Shown here: positions 13,783 to 25,500 of the stretch, one piece after another
How the letters are laid out: every line of letters begins with the position of its first letter
Position numbering within the stretch: position 1 is the stretch's first letter
NCBI GenBank assembly: GCA_013400155.1
Contig: VXBM01001333.1
Span: 62,001-126,000 of the forward strand
Length of the DNA stretch: 64,000 nucleotides
Direction of reading: 5' to 3'
From: Helopsaltes ochotensis
Lineage: Eukaryota > Chordata > Aves > Passeriformes > Locustellidae
The notes under the pieces: generated by a model
Told to the model about the DNA's origin: nothing
Seen by the model: the letters and a program-made list of their open reading frames with translations, nothing else
Database searches by the model: none
Made by a program: the position numbers and the translations under genes

Positions 13783-14889
13783 TGTACGGTGTTGACCTGG
13801 GAGGATGACTGGTGCCAGCTGAAGGCATTCTATTCCTCTCCTCCTCTGCTGGACAGGGGAAAGAAAATATAACAAAAGGCTTGTGGGCCAGTAGAAGGAG
13901 GGAGATATCACTCACCAATTGACATCATGGACAAGTGAGGTTGACTTGGGGAAAATGAATTAATTTAACCAATCAAATCAGAGTAGGATAATGAGAAATA
14001 AAACCAAACCTTAAAAATCTTCCCCATGATAACACCACCTCCCTTCTTCCTGGGCTTAACGTTATTTTCCATTTTCTCTTGCTCATCCCCATCAGTGTCA
14101 CAGGAGGACAAGGAGTGAGGGCTGTAGTCAGTTCTCCACATGGCGTCTCTGCCACTCCTTCCTCCTCAGTGGGAAGACTCTCCACGCTCTGTCCCTACAG
14201 AGTGGGATTCCTACATGGGAGACAGTGCTCCATGAACATCTCCAAGGCAAGTCCCTCCCACAGGCTGCAGTTCTTCACAAACTGCTCCAGCACGGGTGCA
14301 GTCCCTCAGGAGCATACTGCTTTGTTGTGAGTCCCCCCCAGAGGCACAAATCCTGCCAGCAAACCTGCTCCACGTGCACTCCTTTCCATGGGTCCACAGG
14401 TCCAGCCAGGAGCCTGCTCAGCATGGGCTTTCTGAAGGGTCACAGCCTCCTTTGGGCATCCACCTGCTCTGGTGTGTGGTTCTCCGGGGGCTGCAGGTGC
14501 ATCTCTGTTCCACCATGGCCCTCCATGGGCTGCAGGGGCACAGCTGCCTCACCATGCTCTGCACCAGGGGCTGCAGGGGCATTTTTATTCCAGCACTTTG
14601 GAACACTTCCTCCCCCTCCTTCTTCCTTGTCTTTGGTGTCTGCAGAATTGTTTCTGTCACTTAGTCCAAGTCCTGTCTCCAGGTGTGAATGCACAGGACT
14701 TTTTTTCCCTCTCTTAAATCTGTCTTCCCAGAGGTGCTACCACTGTTGCTGGTGGGCTTGGCCTTGGCCAGTGGCTGCTCTGTTTTGGAGCCAGCTGGCA
14801 TTGGCCCTGTTGGACATGGGAGAGTCACTTTCAGAGTCACTCATGCAGCCACCTGCTACCAAAATCTTGCTATGAAAAACCAATACACA
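13783..14889 (-). mobile_element. Long avian endogenous-retrovirus LTR, solo, minus strand
   Basis: On the minus strand the element starts TGTGTATTGG at 14889 and runs to about 13783, giving a length near 1.1 kb. Recognisable blocks of this common bird LTR type are the start region with a GGTAGC motif, the 'GCCAAGGCCAAGCC' block (about 14757-14770), and a central region in which GGGGCTGCAGG-type units recur about every 40 bases (14486, 14527, 14567 on plus). Near the 3' end are the AATGAGAAATAAAACCAAA block at 13991-14009 and the TCTCCTCCTCTGCTGGACAG block at 13838-13857. No gag, pol or env sequence adjoins it, so it is a solo LTR left by recombination between paired LTRs. It looks moderately diverged. 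Open frames in it, including 216 codons at 14225-14875 on plus, reflect its higher GC and are not genes. I am confident it is an avian LTR but not of the exact subfamily. Confidence 0.82.
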
Positions 14890-17800
14890 GACCCTGAGCA
14901 GAAGAGAAAGAGAAAAAAAAAATGCTGGTCAAAGCAAGGATGACTGGATTTTCAGAAAGCTTATCAGAGATTTTTATGAGACTTTTTCTTTCAAGAACCA
15001 AACTGACTTTTTCTTTCAACATTTTTTCCTGTTAGCAACCTAAATCTATTTCCATCATCTTTTTCTAATTCCATCAGACCCACTTCCATTCAACAGTTCT
15101 TCCAAAATTTCTGTTTCTTTCTCTGAAGTTTAATTAGTGCTTGGATATTCTCACCCACAGCAGTTATTTCCACTAACTAACACAGTTTGCTGGTATCATT
15201 GTGCCTACTTTGTGCTGGAAAAAATAGCTAAACAAATATTTAAGATTTTATTGTCTAGTTAATCTGAAATCTTTTGGGGAAAGAAACTATTACAAAGTAT
15301 ATAAACGAGGAAGAAAAATTACAATGTGAAAGGAAAACAGAGGTTGTAGAGAAATAATGGCAATTCTAAGAATACCAAAACAAGCATTCCATATATTTTC
15401 TCATGTGCATTTTTGGCTACTTATCAATTTTTTTGTGGTTACATACATCCCCATAGACATGCATTTTCCTATTTTTTCAGTTTCAGGACTTAAGTACTGA
15501 AACAAGGCTGCATAAAGAAAAGTTGGTTTGGTGTATTTTCTTAAAAAGATATGTTAAAAATTAGGCATCTCTGTCCCTTCCATGCTTTTCCCCATTAAAT
15601 ACTCAAACATTTAGATTCTTTGCAGTATTGTTACTCTTTCAGACCATGCCTTTATTAATCTCTGTAAAACTGTAGCAACTGATGACATGTACCAGACCTT
15701 TAAGCTCTATATTAACAGATATTTTCAAAATAAGTAATAAAAATACAATAGAATAGGCACAAACTTACACACATACTACAAATGACCAAATTTTAGATAG
15801 CTGTCAATGCTATAAATAGGGCTATACATTTTAATGTAGCTAGTAATACTTGAGTTACTCTTAAATTTTTTAAAAAAAGATTAATGGTAACTATGTAATT
15901 GACGTATGATAAATCAATACAGAAGTATTAAATATTAATCTTATTATCTAATTAATCTTATTAAAATATTTAAAATAAAAATTTTATTAGAATAGTAGAA
16001 GTAGCAAATATCACAACCCCACACTTAGTGTATCTTATGTGAAATCCCATCATCTGATTGAATTTCTCTATGAAATAATAATTTTTTTTCAACTGTTTCA
16101 ACAGATTTTATTTATTTCAGTTTACTACTTGTTTCTTGTAGGGTATTCCTATTGTTGAAGTGACTAAACTAAAAGTGTACTGCTTGCCAGGAGTTGTCTT
16201 TTTTTGGATTAGATGTTCATAAAACATATTGAGAAATACATTCTCATCTTTTCCTAAATCCTAATCTTTTCAATAAATTTCAAAGAAGCTAAATATTTTT
16301 CATCATCACTTTTTTAAAGGAAAAAATGTTCTGGATTTTGCTCTATCTGAGCAAAAAAAAAAAATCTTTACTTAAGTAAAAAGTCCTCTGAATGTTTCAT
16401 TTTAAGAGAGAAAGTAATTTTCCTTTGAATTTTTCTTAACAATAAACATTTCAACAAGAGCTGGTGCTGGAGCATATTACAGAAGAGAGCCTTCTGATGC
16501 TGCACTCTGAGGTTCCTTTGTTACAGAAAATCAGCCCAGAGAGTCTTTTTCACCACAATGTGAACCTTAAACATTTCATCCATTGTAGTAACATAAAAAG
16601 AAATTAGGACCATAGGCACTAGCACTCTACATTCTTGACGAGCTTCTGCTATTACACACTTGCTTCATAAATTACCCGTTGGCTCTAAGCCACATTCAGC
16701 CTCCACTTGATGCTCTGATCTCTAAATTGCCAGAGGATCTGAAACACAGGAGGATTCAGCAAGCTGTATTCTGTTCATCCCAGCAGCTGAAGTCTGGCAC
16801 GGCAGCATGACATCTGATTGGTAGATTGCCACCTAATAAATTAATGTAATAGATAATAGGATTTAATTGCTTGAGTCTCTCCTTTCTCTAGCATCAGCTA
16901 ACCTGATGAGTAGCTTACATTTTTGCTGACACAGTCAGCAGTTCTGTTGGCCTTTACGGTAGTAATATCACGTTTTGGCAAAGTCTAGAGAAAGTCTTTA
17001 AGGATTCACCTAACTTTCTTATTCCTGGCTCAGCTACATATATAGACTTTTAGCAGGCTTCATTTTCTACACATCCATTCTTTACATGGGAAAATTGCTT
17101 CTAATTAATCACCAATAGAAGAAGAGAGAGAAACTATTTTTGGATGACCATAATTTGGGAGCCCATTAGCACTCTGGCTCTTCCAAATCCTTGAAAAAAA
17201 AAGTACTGAGATCAAAAGGCATCTCTTTTTACAAAAATTATAACAGATTCAGCTGAAACTCCCTATTTTAATACTGCTGTGTAGACACTCCTTATTTCAT
17301 ACTCTAAAAGGAATTACATCTATTTTTGAGATTGGGCTTTGCAATTTAGGAAGCATGCTATTTTCTCCTTCTTCCTCACCCTATCCTCTTGTGTCACACA
17401 AACATTGGCACATCTATATTTTGATTACTCTACCAGTAACGTTAGAAAGGAGTTGCACGCACTGTGTGCAACCAATCCCTCCTCATTGCTGTTGGGAGGC
17501 AATAGCTGTGCAGCTGAGGCAAAACAGGCATTGTAATTGTTGAGGCATAACAGGCATCAGACCATCAGTCACTGATCATGAAAATGTACCAGAAAAACAC
17601 AGGAGGGAAATAGTGTAATTAAAACGGATACAGGTGAGTAGAGGAAGATCTCCGAAAAACAGACAGGGAGTCGGGTCTGTCCATCAAAGGCAAAAGTAAT
17701 TTATTCCAGTTTAATAGGACAAGGATTTTTAGTAGCAATCCTATGGTTATCATATTGCTTTTACCAACTAGAGGTTTCTATCATGAAGAATTTATGTTTC

Positions 17801-18991
17801 TCAGATTTTCAGTTTTCTTAAAAAAATGTTTGTAGCAGAATCGTGAAGGAAAAATGATGAAAATGAAACTTAATGTAATCTGATGTCTAAAGTAGATAAT
17901 GTGTATTTCCAAAATAAGGAGAAAACCCTGGGCACTAATTTTGGAATTACTGAGACAGAAAGATTACTCCAGCTTTCAATGGTTGGAAAAATCACTAGTA
18001 TCCAGAGACTCGTTGAAGAAATATTCCTTCTATAAGATCTGTTTGCTTACCTAGTCAGTAAAAGTCTGGAACCTAGATAAGAAAAAATCTTTAAACATAT
18101 TTTTGAAAAGGGGCTCCTGTTTTTGATTATGTTCACAAGCAGCTAAAAGATAACCTCTCACTTCGTTCTGCTTACTTGGGAATGTTCACATTTGACATGG
18201 TGCTATAAGCCACAGAAGTTTGGCTGTCAAATATAGTACATGGACACTTGGTACCAGGAATTTTCGGGTCCTACTATGGAAAGAATTTTTTTAGAAAACA
18301 GCATTTTTGTCCCTCCTTGCCATATTTTAAACCCAACTTAGCACTGTTGTTCCAGCTACACTCCTTTTGTGCCCTTCTCTTCATACATGGAACACACAAA
18401 TCTTAATTTGTGGTGTCTTTGCTAGCTATTGAGGTGGTAGATGCACTACACACACTCTTTCCATGGGAACTGGGATTCATCTCAGATTATTGAGGCTTTT
18501 TCAGAGTAAATTTCTGAAATGAAGCCAATTTCAAGTTAAGTTTTAAGCTAATTCCTTGAAGATGTGGGTGTGAATTATGTTCTGTTAATCTGGAAAATCT
18601 TTCATTTTAGCCCTGTGTTACAGGCAGCAAATCTTTGTTTCAACAACATCACGTGGTATAAATGCAATCTCCTGATTTGGTCCAGATAAGATATATAAAT
18701 TACTAGGAGGCATTTCTGCTTTCTTTATCAGAGTTCTTGTAGTTAGAGGTTTTTGAGGTCATTTAGTTTTTTGCCTTTGTAAAACCCCTTTATATGAATT
18801 TTTACTTTACTGCTATCATTCAAAACATTGCAAAGGGTTATAGAATCATCTCTTCTATTAAATTTTTTTGCATAATTTACATGAAAAGTTAAACTTTCAC
18901 AAGCACTGTATCAGTAGTGTGTTAGCCAAAGTAGCGTTGACCTTAATACAGAGATCAGATGTTGAGAACTGGGCTCTGAGCCCTAGATAAC

Positions 18992-18997
<6 letters not shown>
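14890..18997. other. Unique non-coding DNA
   Basis: The sequence is mostly AT-rich, with a more mixed-composition stretch at about 16440-16830 that could be conserved non-coding DNA. Frames at 17339-17543 are about 60 codons and unconvincing. No repeat family was recognised. Confidence 0.5.

Positions 18998-19023
<26 letters not shown>
18998..19023. repeat. (TA)13 microsatellite
   Basis: An uninterrupted TA dinucleotide run of about 26 bases, flanked by T-rich sequence on the left and AATAATTA on the right. Such tracts are length-variable and easily unwound. Confidence 0.95.
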
Positions 19024-19159
19024 ATAATTATCTCTGTTATTTGGTTATCTTTCCCATAACTGGATAAAGAATTATACCAATACCAATTTAAGTAGTTACT
19101 ATTGACATGCAGCCTTCAAGGCAGGATTTGTTAAACCTGCTTAAGATAATGAGAAAATA

Positions 19160-19262
19160 ATTTTCACCTCCCTGTGCTTCAGTTATCTCATCTGAAAACA
19201 GCAAATATAATAATATATCTTTTGAAATTCATTGCAGGACTATGTAATATTTTACAGATTTT
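19160..19262 (+). mobile_element. MIR-like SINE remnant
   Basis: The stretch from about 19164 follows the MIR SINE core: a CACCTCCCTGTGCTTCAG block (19166-19183), then TTATCTCATCTGAAAA (19184-19199), then ATAATAATA, and a GCAGGACTATGTAAT segment where MIR has its TGAGGATTAAATGAG region. MIR is an old tRNA-derived SINE found at low copy in birds. The match is partial and the head of the element is not recognisable. Confidence 0.5.
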
Positions 19263-21219
19263 GTAATTTTGGAAGAACAAAAAATGTAAAATGGAAATAT
19301 ATAAACAGAATTCAGATAACAGTGTTCCTTTTTATATATATAGTTAATTTACATTTCATCTTTATTAGCTAGACATTTGTGTCTTCTTCCATGAACTGTA
19401 CAAATTCTAGGACTAAAAGTCTACAGGGAGCAGATAAATACTGAATAACTTCAAAATAGTACAGAATGATGCAGGAGTTCCATAGAAAACTCATGTATAA
19501 TTATATATATATATTTATATATACATATGAGCATATCTTTGAATTAATAATGAATTTCTACATATCTACAAACAGCTGGAACTGTTTTGTGATGAAACAA
19601 TATAATAATTAAATTTATAAGGAGGGCTGGAAATGGTAGCACTATAAACACTCCAACAGTGTACAGAAACATGAGTGCACTAAGAGGCTCCATAGCCTCT
19701 TCCCTCTTTGTCGAGCTTTAACTGATCCGATATGGAGAAACTGTGCAACCTTGGTTGGGTAACCATAAAAAGACATCTTGGAGAAATCTTTGAAAAGTAT
19801 CCTCAGGGGTTTTCCCCCATTACCTATTTCAAGAATCGCATCTTAACCATTCCTTCCCCTGCAGAGCAGTCCATTTTTGCTGCTCTTGACACTTCAGGAA
19901 AAAGCAAATCAAGAAATGAAACTTCATTTTCTACTCTAGGATGTGTAGCAACGGTTTAATGACTGTCTCTCAAAGCGGGGTTAAGAGTTTCCATCTATGG
20001 CTGTCTTCTAGTAAAGACATTGTTAAATTGTATCCAGATCTTCAGATCTTTTTGTACTGGATTTATACATTGAGGCAATATATTTCCATTACAGTGTATC
20101 AAAATTTATCCATGGCTATAATCTCTACATAAACAGGTTTCCACAGATTTCTGCTAATCTAAGGTGTTGAAATATCATCAAGTGACAAATTTAGGGGTCT
20201 GAGTTACATGAAAAATCATCTTCAGAACTTCTGTCCCTAATCAAAGATTGGATACTTGAATTTCAATTAGAAATTAGATAGGATTAGGATTCTATCTATT
20301 TCAAGATGGAATTTATTTTTTTAAATAATCTAGTTTATTTTTTTCAATATTTTCAATAGGAATGTGATGTTTTGACTGTACATAAAAATAAAAGGTTTAT
20401 TGAAATGATTACAGCTGGGTTTCTAAAATGCTTTGGCATGGAAAGTAAAGTGGCTAGTTGTTTGCTGCTACATTTAAAATTGCCCAAATTATTTAGGTCA
20501 AAAATATTTCCAAATATCAAAGAGTTCTTTCACTTCTCAGCTGTCTGCCTGAGCCTTCTTTCACTAGGCAGTTTTAAGCTAGCAAATATGAGAGCCTCAA
20601 AGATAAGGAAAAAAACCCAAACACAAACCCATAAAGACTATTTTAATGATATGGGAAAATATATTTGATGTCATTATGAACAAAGTGTAATGTTCTTCTT
20701 AACTGTAATTTTTCTGAATTACAAAAGAATAATAATGAGAACAAAGACATATAAAAGAACACATGGACTTAAATATCCAGCTGTTGCAAAGTTTCAGATA
20801 TTGATATTTGTGGCTTATGTTATATAATTGAGAAATCCAGCAGCTCTGCGTTGGGAAAAAAAAAAATCCTATTCACAACTAAACCTTCTCATAATCAGGA
20901 CGATAAATTTGAATTTTAATTCTTTTAAGAATTAATGGATGCTGAAGAGTATGTCTGTTGAAGATATATGTGTTATGCTTAGGGTAAAGCACAAAAAATT
21001 TGAAAATGGAAAACAGTTGTAGCTGCAGAATATGAATTTACTCACTTGAAAGTTCAGTACTTTCGTTTCATGGGTAAGAGTTTTAAATAGGAACATATTC
21101 ACAGACTAGAAAAATCATAAAGAGAAGATAAATCCTTTATTAACTTTCTTTTCTAATAAAGTAGGACAGTTTGAAGGTCTTTTCTTACTGAAATATCACT
21201 GTAAAACTTAAATAGACTT
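19263..21219. other. Unique AT-rich DNA
   Basis: Contains further TA-rich runs (19500-19530) and small frames (19732-19959, 20372-20668) that resemble no protein family I know. No repeat was recognised. Confidence 0.5.
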
Positions 21220-21574
21220 TGTCTCTCGTCCAGACTCCTGATCAGAGCTAGGGCAGCTCTCAGGTCAGACTCCTTTGTTCAGGGATTTACTTGGTTGGGG
21301 CTTGAAAACCTCCAAGGATCCAACTGCTGTGGGTAACCTCTTCCACTGCCTGGCTCTCCCTGGGGGGGAAAAAGGGATGCCTTATGTAAGGACTGAATCC
21401 CCTGTGCTTTGGTTTCTTCTCTCGTTGCTTAAATTCCTGCAAAGGGCCTCAATGACCTTCCTATAAGTGTTGGAGGACAGTTGTGAGGCTCCCTGAAGCC
21501 ATCCTGTCCTCCAGGCAGAACAAGTCCTACTTTCTCAGCCTCTCCTACAAGGGTAAGTGTTCCAGCCCCAATCA
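21220..21574 (-). mobile_element. CR1 LINE 3' portion, minus strand, interrupted by an LTR
   Basis: Plus-strand blocks match the reverse complement of a CR1 3' region. They are the GAAAACCTCCAAGGATCC segment near 21304, the GTAACCTCTTCCACTGCCTGG segment near 21333, and GGCTCCCTGAAGCC followed by CTCCAGGCAGAACAAG, TTTCTCAGCCTCTCCTACAAGG and TGTTCCAGCCCC (21487-21570). CR1 is a non-LTR retrotransposon that inserts by target-primed reverse transcription and is usually truncated at its 5' end. Homology stops sharply at about 21574, where the next LTR starts, so the LTR probably inserted into this CR1. The copy is well diverged and contains no useful coding frame. Confidence 0.82.
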
Positions 21575-22282
21575 TGGGTGGATTGATCTTGGTTGGATGT
21601 CAGATGCCCACCCCTACTGCTCTCTCAATCCCTTTCCTCAACAGGAGTAAATATGATTAAAAAACTTTCAGATTGAGATACAGACATGAAGATCATTTAC
21701 CAATTACCATTGCAGACAAAACAAACTTGCCTTGAAAATAAACTTATAGCTAATTAATTAGATTTGGACTAAAACCAAAGTTTTTAGGGGTTTTTTTGTT
21801 TCTCCTTGAGAAACAAATAGAAAATTGAAAACCCACCTTCCCCTTATCCCCTTTTTCACCCAGACAACTTCACTGCTCTGCCCACTTCTCCACCTTGTCA
21901 GCCCTGAACAGCACAGGGATGGTGGGGATTGGGGGATTATGGTCAACCCATAAGTGCACCTCCTTACATTTGCTCCCTGCTCCAGCATGGCTTCTCTCCA
22001 TGGTTGCAGTTGTTCAGGATGATCCTGCTCCAATTTGGACTCCCATATGAGCTGCAGGGAAATAACTGTTCCACCTTGGTCTCCAGGGGCTGTAGGGGCC
22101 GTCCCAGTACCTGAGTATCTCTTTCACTTTCTTTGAACCTTGTGCTCATGGGACTATTTCTCATTTTTTCCCCTGCACTCCTCACTGCCTGTGCAGTTTT
22201 CACTCTTCCTTGAAGAGATCTTCCCAGAGCTGCCACCAGTTTGGCTGGTGGATGCAGTGGGTTCTGTCTGGTGTCAGCTGGA
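21575..22282 (-). mobile_element. Second long avian LTR, minus strand, truncated by an assembly gap
   Basis: This element is related to the LTR at 13783-14889. Visible blocks on plus are GGTTGGATGTCAGATGCCCACC (its 3' end, about 21591-21612), ACCAATTACCATTGCAGACAAAAC near 21700, GATTTGGACTAAAACC near 21762, GAAAACCCACCTTCCCC near 21827, GCAGTTGTTCAGGATGAT and CTGCTCCA units near 22005-22035, and GCCACCAGTTTGGCTGGTGG near 22230. The remainder enters the N run at 22283. I cannot identify its 5' end beyond the gap. No retroviral coding sequence is seen, so a solo LTR is the simplest reading. Frames spanning the Ns are meaningless. Confidence 0.75.
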
Positions 22283-22587
22283 NNNNNNNNNNNNNNNNNN
22301 NNNNNNNNNNNNNNNNNNNNNNNNNNNNNNNNNNNNNNNNNNNNNNNNNNNNNNNNNNNNNNNNNNNNNNNNNNNNNNNNNNNNNNNNNNNNNNNNNNNN
22401 NNNNNNNNNNNNNNNNNNNNNNNNNNNNNNNNNNNNNNNNNNNNNNNNNNNNNNNNNNNNNNNNNNNNNNNNNNNNNNNNNNNNNNNNNNNNNNNNNNNN
22501 NNNNNNNNNNNNNNNNNNNNNNNNNNNNNNNNNNNNNNNNNNNNNNNNNNNNNNNNNNNNNNNNNNNNNNNNNNNNNNNNNNNNNNN
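22283..22587. other. Assembly gap (305 N)
   Basis: A run of 305 undetermined bases. It falls in or next to a GC-richer LTR, where assemblies often break. Whether the N length is real or estimated cannot be told. Confidence 1.
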
Positions 22588-25500
22588 CCAGGCCCAGGAA
22601 CATTTTGGGTAGTAAGTGGGACTTAAGCCACCCTCTCCAGACCTAGGTGTCTCACACACCTGCACCAGAGGGCATGGTAGCCATCAGGCTGTGGAGTCCT
22701 TAGTTGGTTTGACAGCTGAGCAAGAACTGAGGAATACGCAAGGAACTATTTTGTCCCCATTGATAATTGCAAAATAACTAGCATCTCAACTATCCTGATG
22801 TGTAGGTACGTGACAGCCTGTTCAATTAATCATATCAGATCTAGAAGTCATACTTCATCTCCATATTTTTAACCCCAATTTGATCAAATATTGATATTAA
22901 TAAAACAACCTACACTATGCCAGCAAATCATTCACTTGAATGTGAAACATGCAGGAAGAAATTATCTTAAGCCTCGATTAAGCACTCTGTTCATGTTTAC
23001 AAGTGCAAACCAGGACTACGCAAACAATTCTCCTAATTTCAAGAGCAATCCTACAGCACTTTAACAGTGTTTATATACCCAGTAAAACAACATTACTTTG
23101 ACTTCAGTGGACCTCTTTCCAGAGTGAGGACTAAGGAATGTGAAACTTCATACAATCATGGAAATATATATACAGTGCCTTTACTGAGTCTAATGACACA
23201 GCAAGGAAGGTCTCAAAAATCCTAAATGTATTAGTAAACTACTTCTTAGAAGGCCATTTTCTCACAGGGACCAAAAAGATCATTCTGAGCTGTTTTACTG
23301 AGATTGAGCTATTTCAAAACCACAAGAAAAAAACATATCACCTTCTTTTATTTTGTAAACTGGCAAAAATGTAACATTTCAGCTATGAACTTATTTTTCC
23401 ACCACATCATTCTACTTCACAGTGCTGACAATCAAGGCGTTTGTAGTGCTATTAATATCAAAGGTACTTGGGAGTTGTTTTGATCCAAATTCTGCAGAAA
23501 TAAGTGTGCTGAGAACTGAAAATCAAACTGGAAATAAAATGTCATCACTTTAATGCCCTCACTATAGAGCACTATATTAAAGCATGCAATGCATCCTACA
23601 AAAATAGGAACACTTGGCTTAAGAATAAATTTCTTTTAAAAAGTAGTTTAAAAATCAGACATGTTATTCAGCTTGATAAGTTCATTTACAAACAAGGAAA
23701 AAATAATTCTTTTCACCTCGGAAATTACCAGGTGAAAATATATGGCTTAAGTTATTCTGGCTAGTAGAAACAAAAATGTTTATTTCTCACTTCAAGGGGT
23801 CAAAGCATCCCACTCCATTCTGAATAAAAAGTCATAGATAGCTACAATTGAAATAGCTGCAGGTGACTAACTGTGGGTAACTACCAACCTTTTGGCAATA
23901 TTAATGAGAAGACAAGAAGTATAAACATGTTTTCATCATATAATTAATTATTTTTACTGTTGTTGTTGTTACTTATAATTTGAACCTCTGTGCTGAGTTT
24001 TACACTGTCGTAGACATGGGGAATAAAATAAAGATAAATTCCTTTCCCTTGGAAGTTAATGATCCAAAAATCGCCTGCTCATAGAATATGTTTTCCCAGG
24101 TGAGAACATTGGTAGGTGGTGGCAAAGAATTATTTATTCTCTGCCAGTTCTAAACTGGATCAATATAATAAAGATATTTCACTCTACCAGATTGATGAGT
24201 GAATTTCATGACCATTGAAATCACATATGAATACTGCTTATATTGAAAGTAGAAAATCAACTTGGTTTAAAAAATCTAAAATGGTCTTTTCTGAAATGTT
24301 ATTCTGAAAGACTTTTACAATAAAAAAATCAGAAATTTAAAGAACACTGCTATGAACTTTTATATCAGGAACATAAAAAATTAATTCTTTGTATTCTGCT
24401 TTGAACTTTGCATGTTACACTATTAAATGATGCAAGATTTTTGCCATGAGATTTCTCTGTCCTTTGGCATCCTCTTTGGTTTTTTGTTTGTTTATTCACT
24501 CAGATTTCACAGATTCACACAGAACTTTTCTATGAAGTTCTTTTGCAGAAGTTTGTTCTGAATAGGCAGAGGTATAGCCATAGGAGAAACCAAGCAATAC
24601 AGAGGGAAGAGAAATATTTTCGTAGGAAAACTTGAAATTTCACAAAATAATAATTTTTTGATTTAAGTTGGCTGTGAGTTTTTTATTTCTATCTTCTTTA
24701 TCTTTCTCATGCTACCAAAAACTAAACCTCACCTAGAAGTAAAAAATGAAAGTACAAATAGCACTTGTTATAGGTCAGCGAGAACTCCAGAATTGTGCAG
24801 ATTTAAATATTGGTATTACATGATGCAAGATGTCTTGAATTATTTTAAATTATTATTCAACAACTGCTTGCCAGTCACACAGAAATTTTGGTGTCGTCTC
24901 TCTCTTCATGGCAATAAAGAAGCAAAATAATCTCCAACCGTAATGTAATCCTCATTTTTTTAACAAATAAGCATATACTTTGAGAATTATTTTCTTTGCT
25001 TTTATCCCTTATCAAACACAATTATATGATTACAATGTGCAACAGACATAAAAATTCTACCAGTTCCATGGGTGTGATTTTATATCCATCTCTTTCCAGT
25101 GTGAGACAAAAAGCATATGTGCACTTTATTTTTGTTATAGATATCCAAGTAACCAAAGAGAGGTATTATGATGGTGCTGAAGGAATTACTAGATTTTTAG
25201 AATCCATTTTTCCTTCTTTCTCCTTCATACTGCTGTCAGAATAAATCAACAAGATTTTAATATTCAAAAAGCAGGATAAGAATCAAAAATGAACATATAT
25301 CGTCAGTTCAATTAATCGTTCATTTACTATAAAGAATGAAACAGTCTTTGAACAGGTGTTTTTTTTCTTTTGAGTAAGTTTTTTATGGAATGAAAGTGGG
25401 TTTCTTAATGATGCATTATAGCACACCAGTGCCTTAGAAACAAGGCAGTATTGGTTTGTAACCTACAGAGTACGGCCTATTTAATTGTGCAGCAAAAGAC

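Noticed and set aside
14225..14875. 216-codon open frame, longest plus-strand frame without Ns
   Set aside because: It lies wholly inside and antisense to a solo LTR. Cys/Ser/Pro-rich composition and overlapping frames on both strands reflect the GC-rich repeated core, not a protein.
21964..22665. Long frames of 109-233 codons over the gap
   Set aside because: They are open only because the 305 N bases cannot encode stops.
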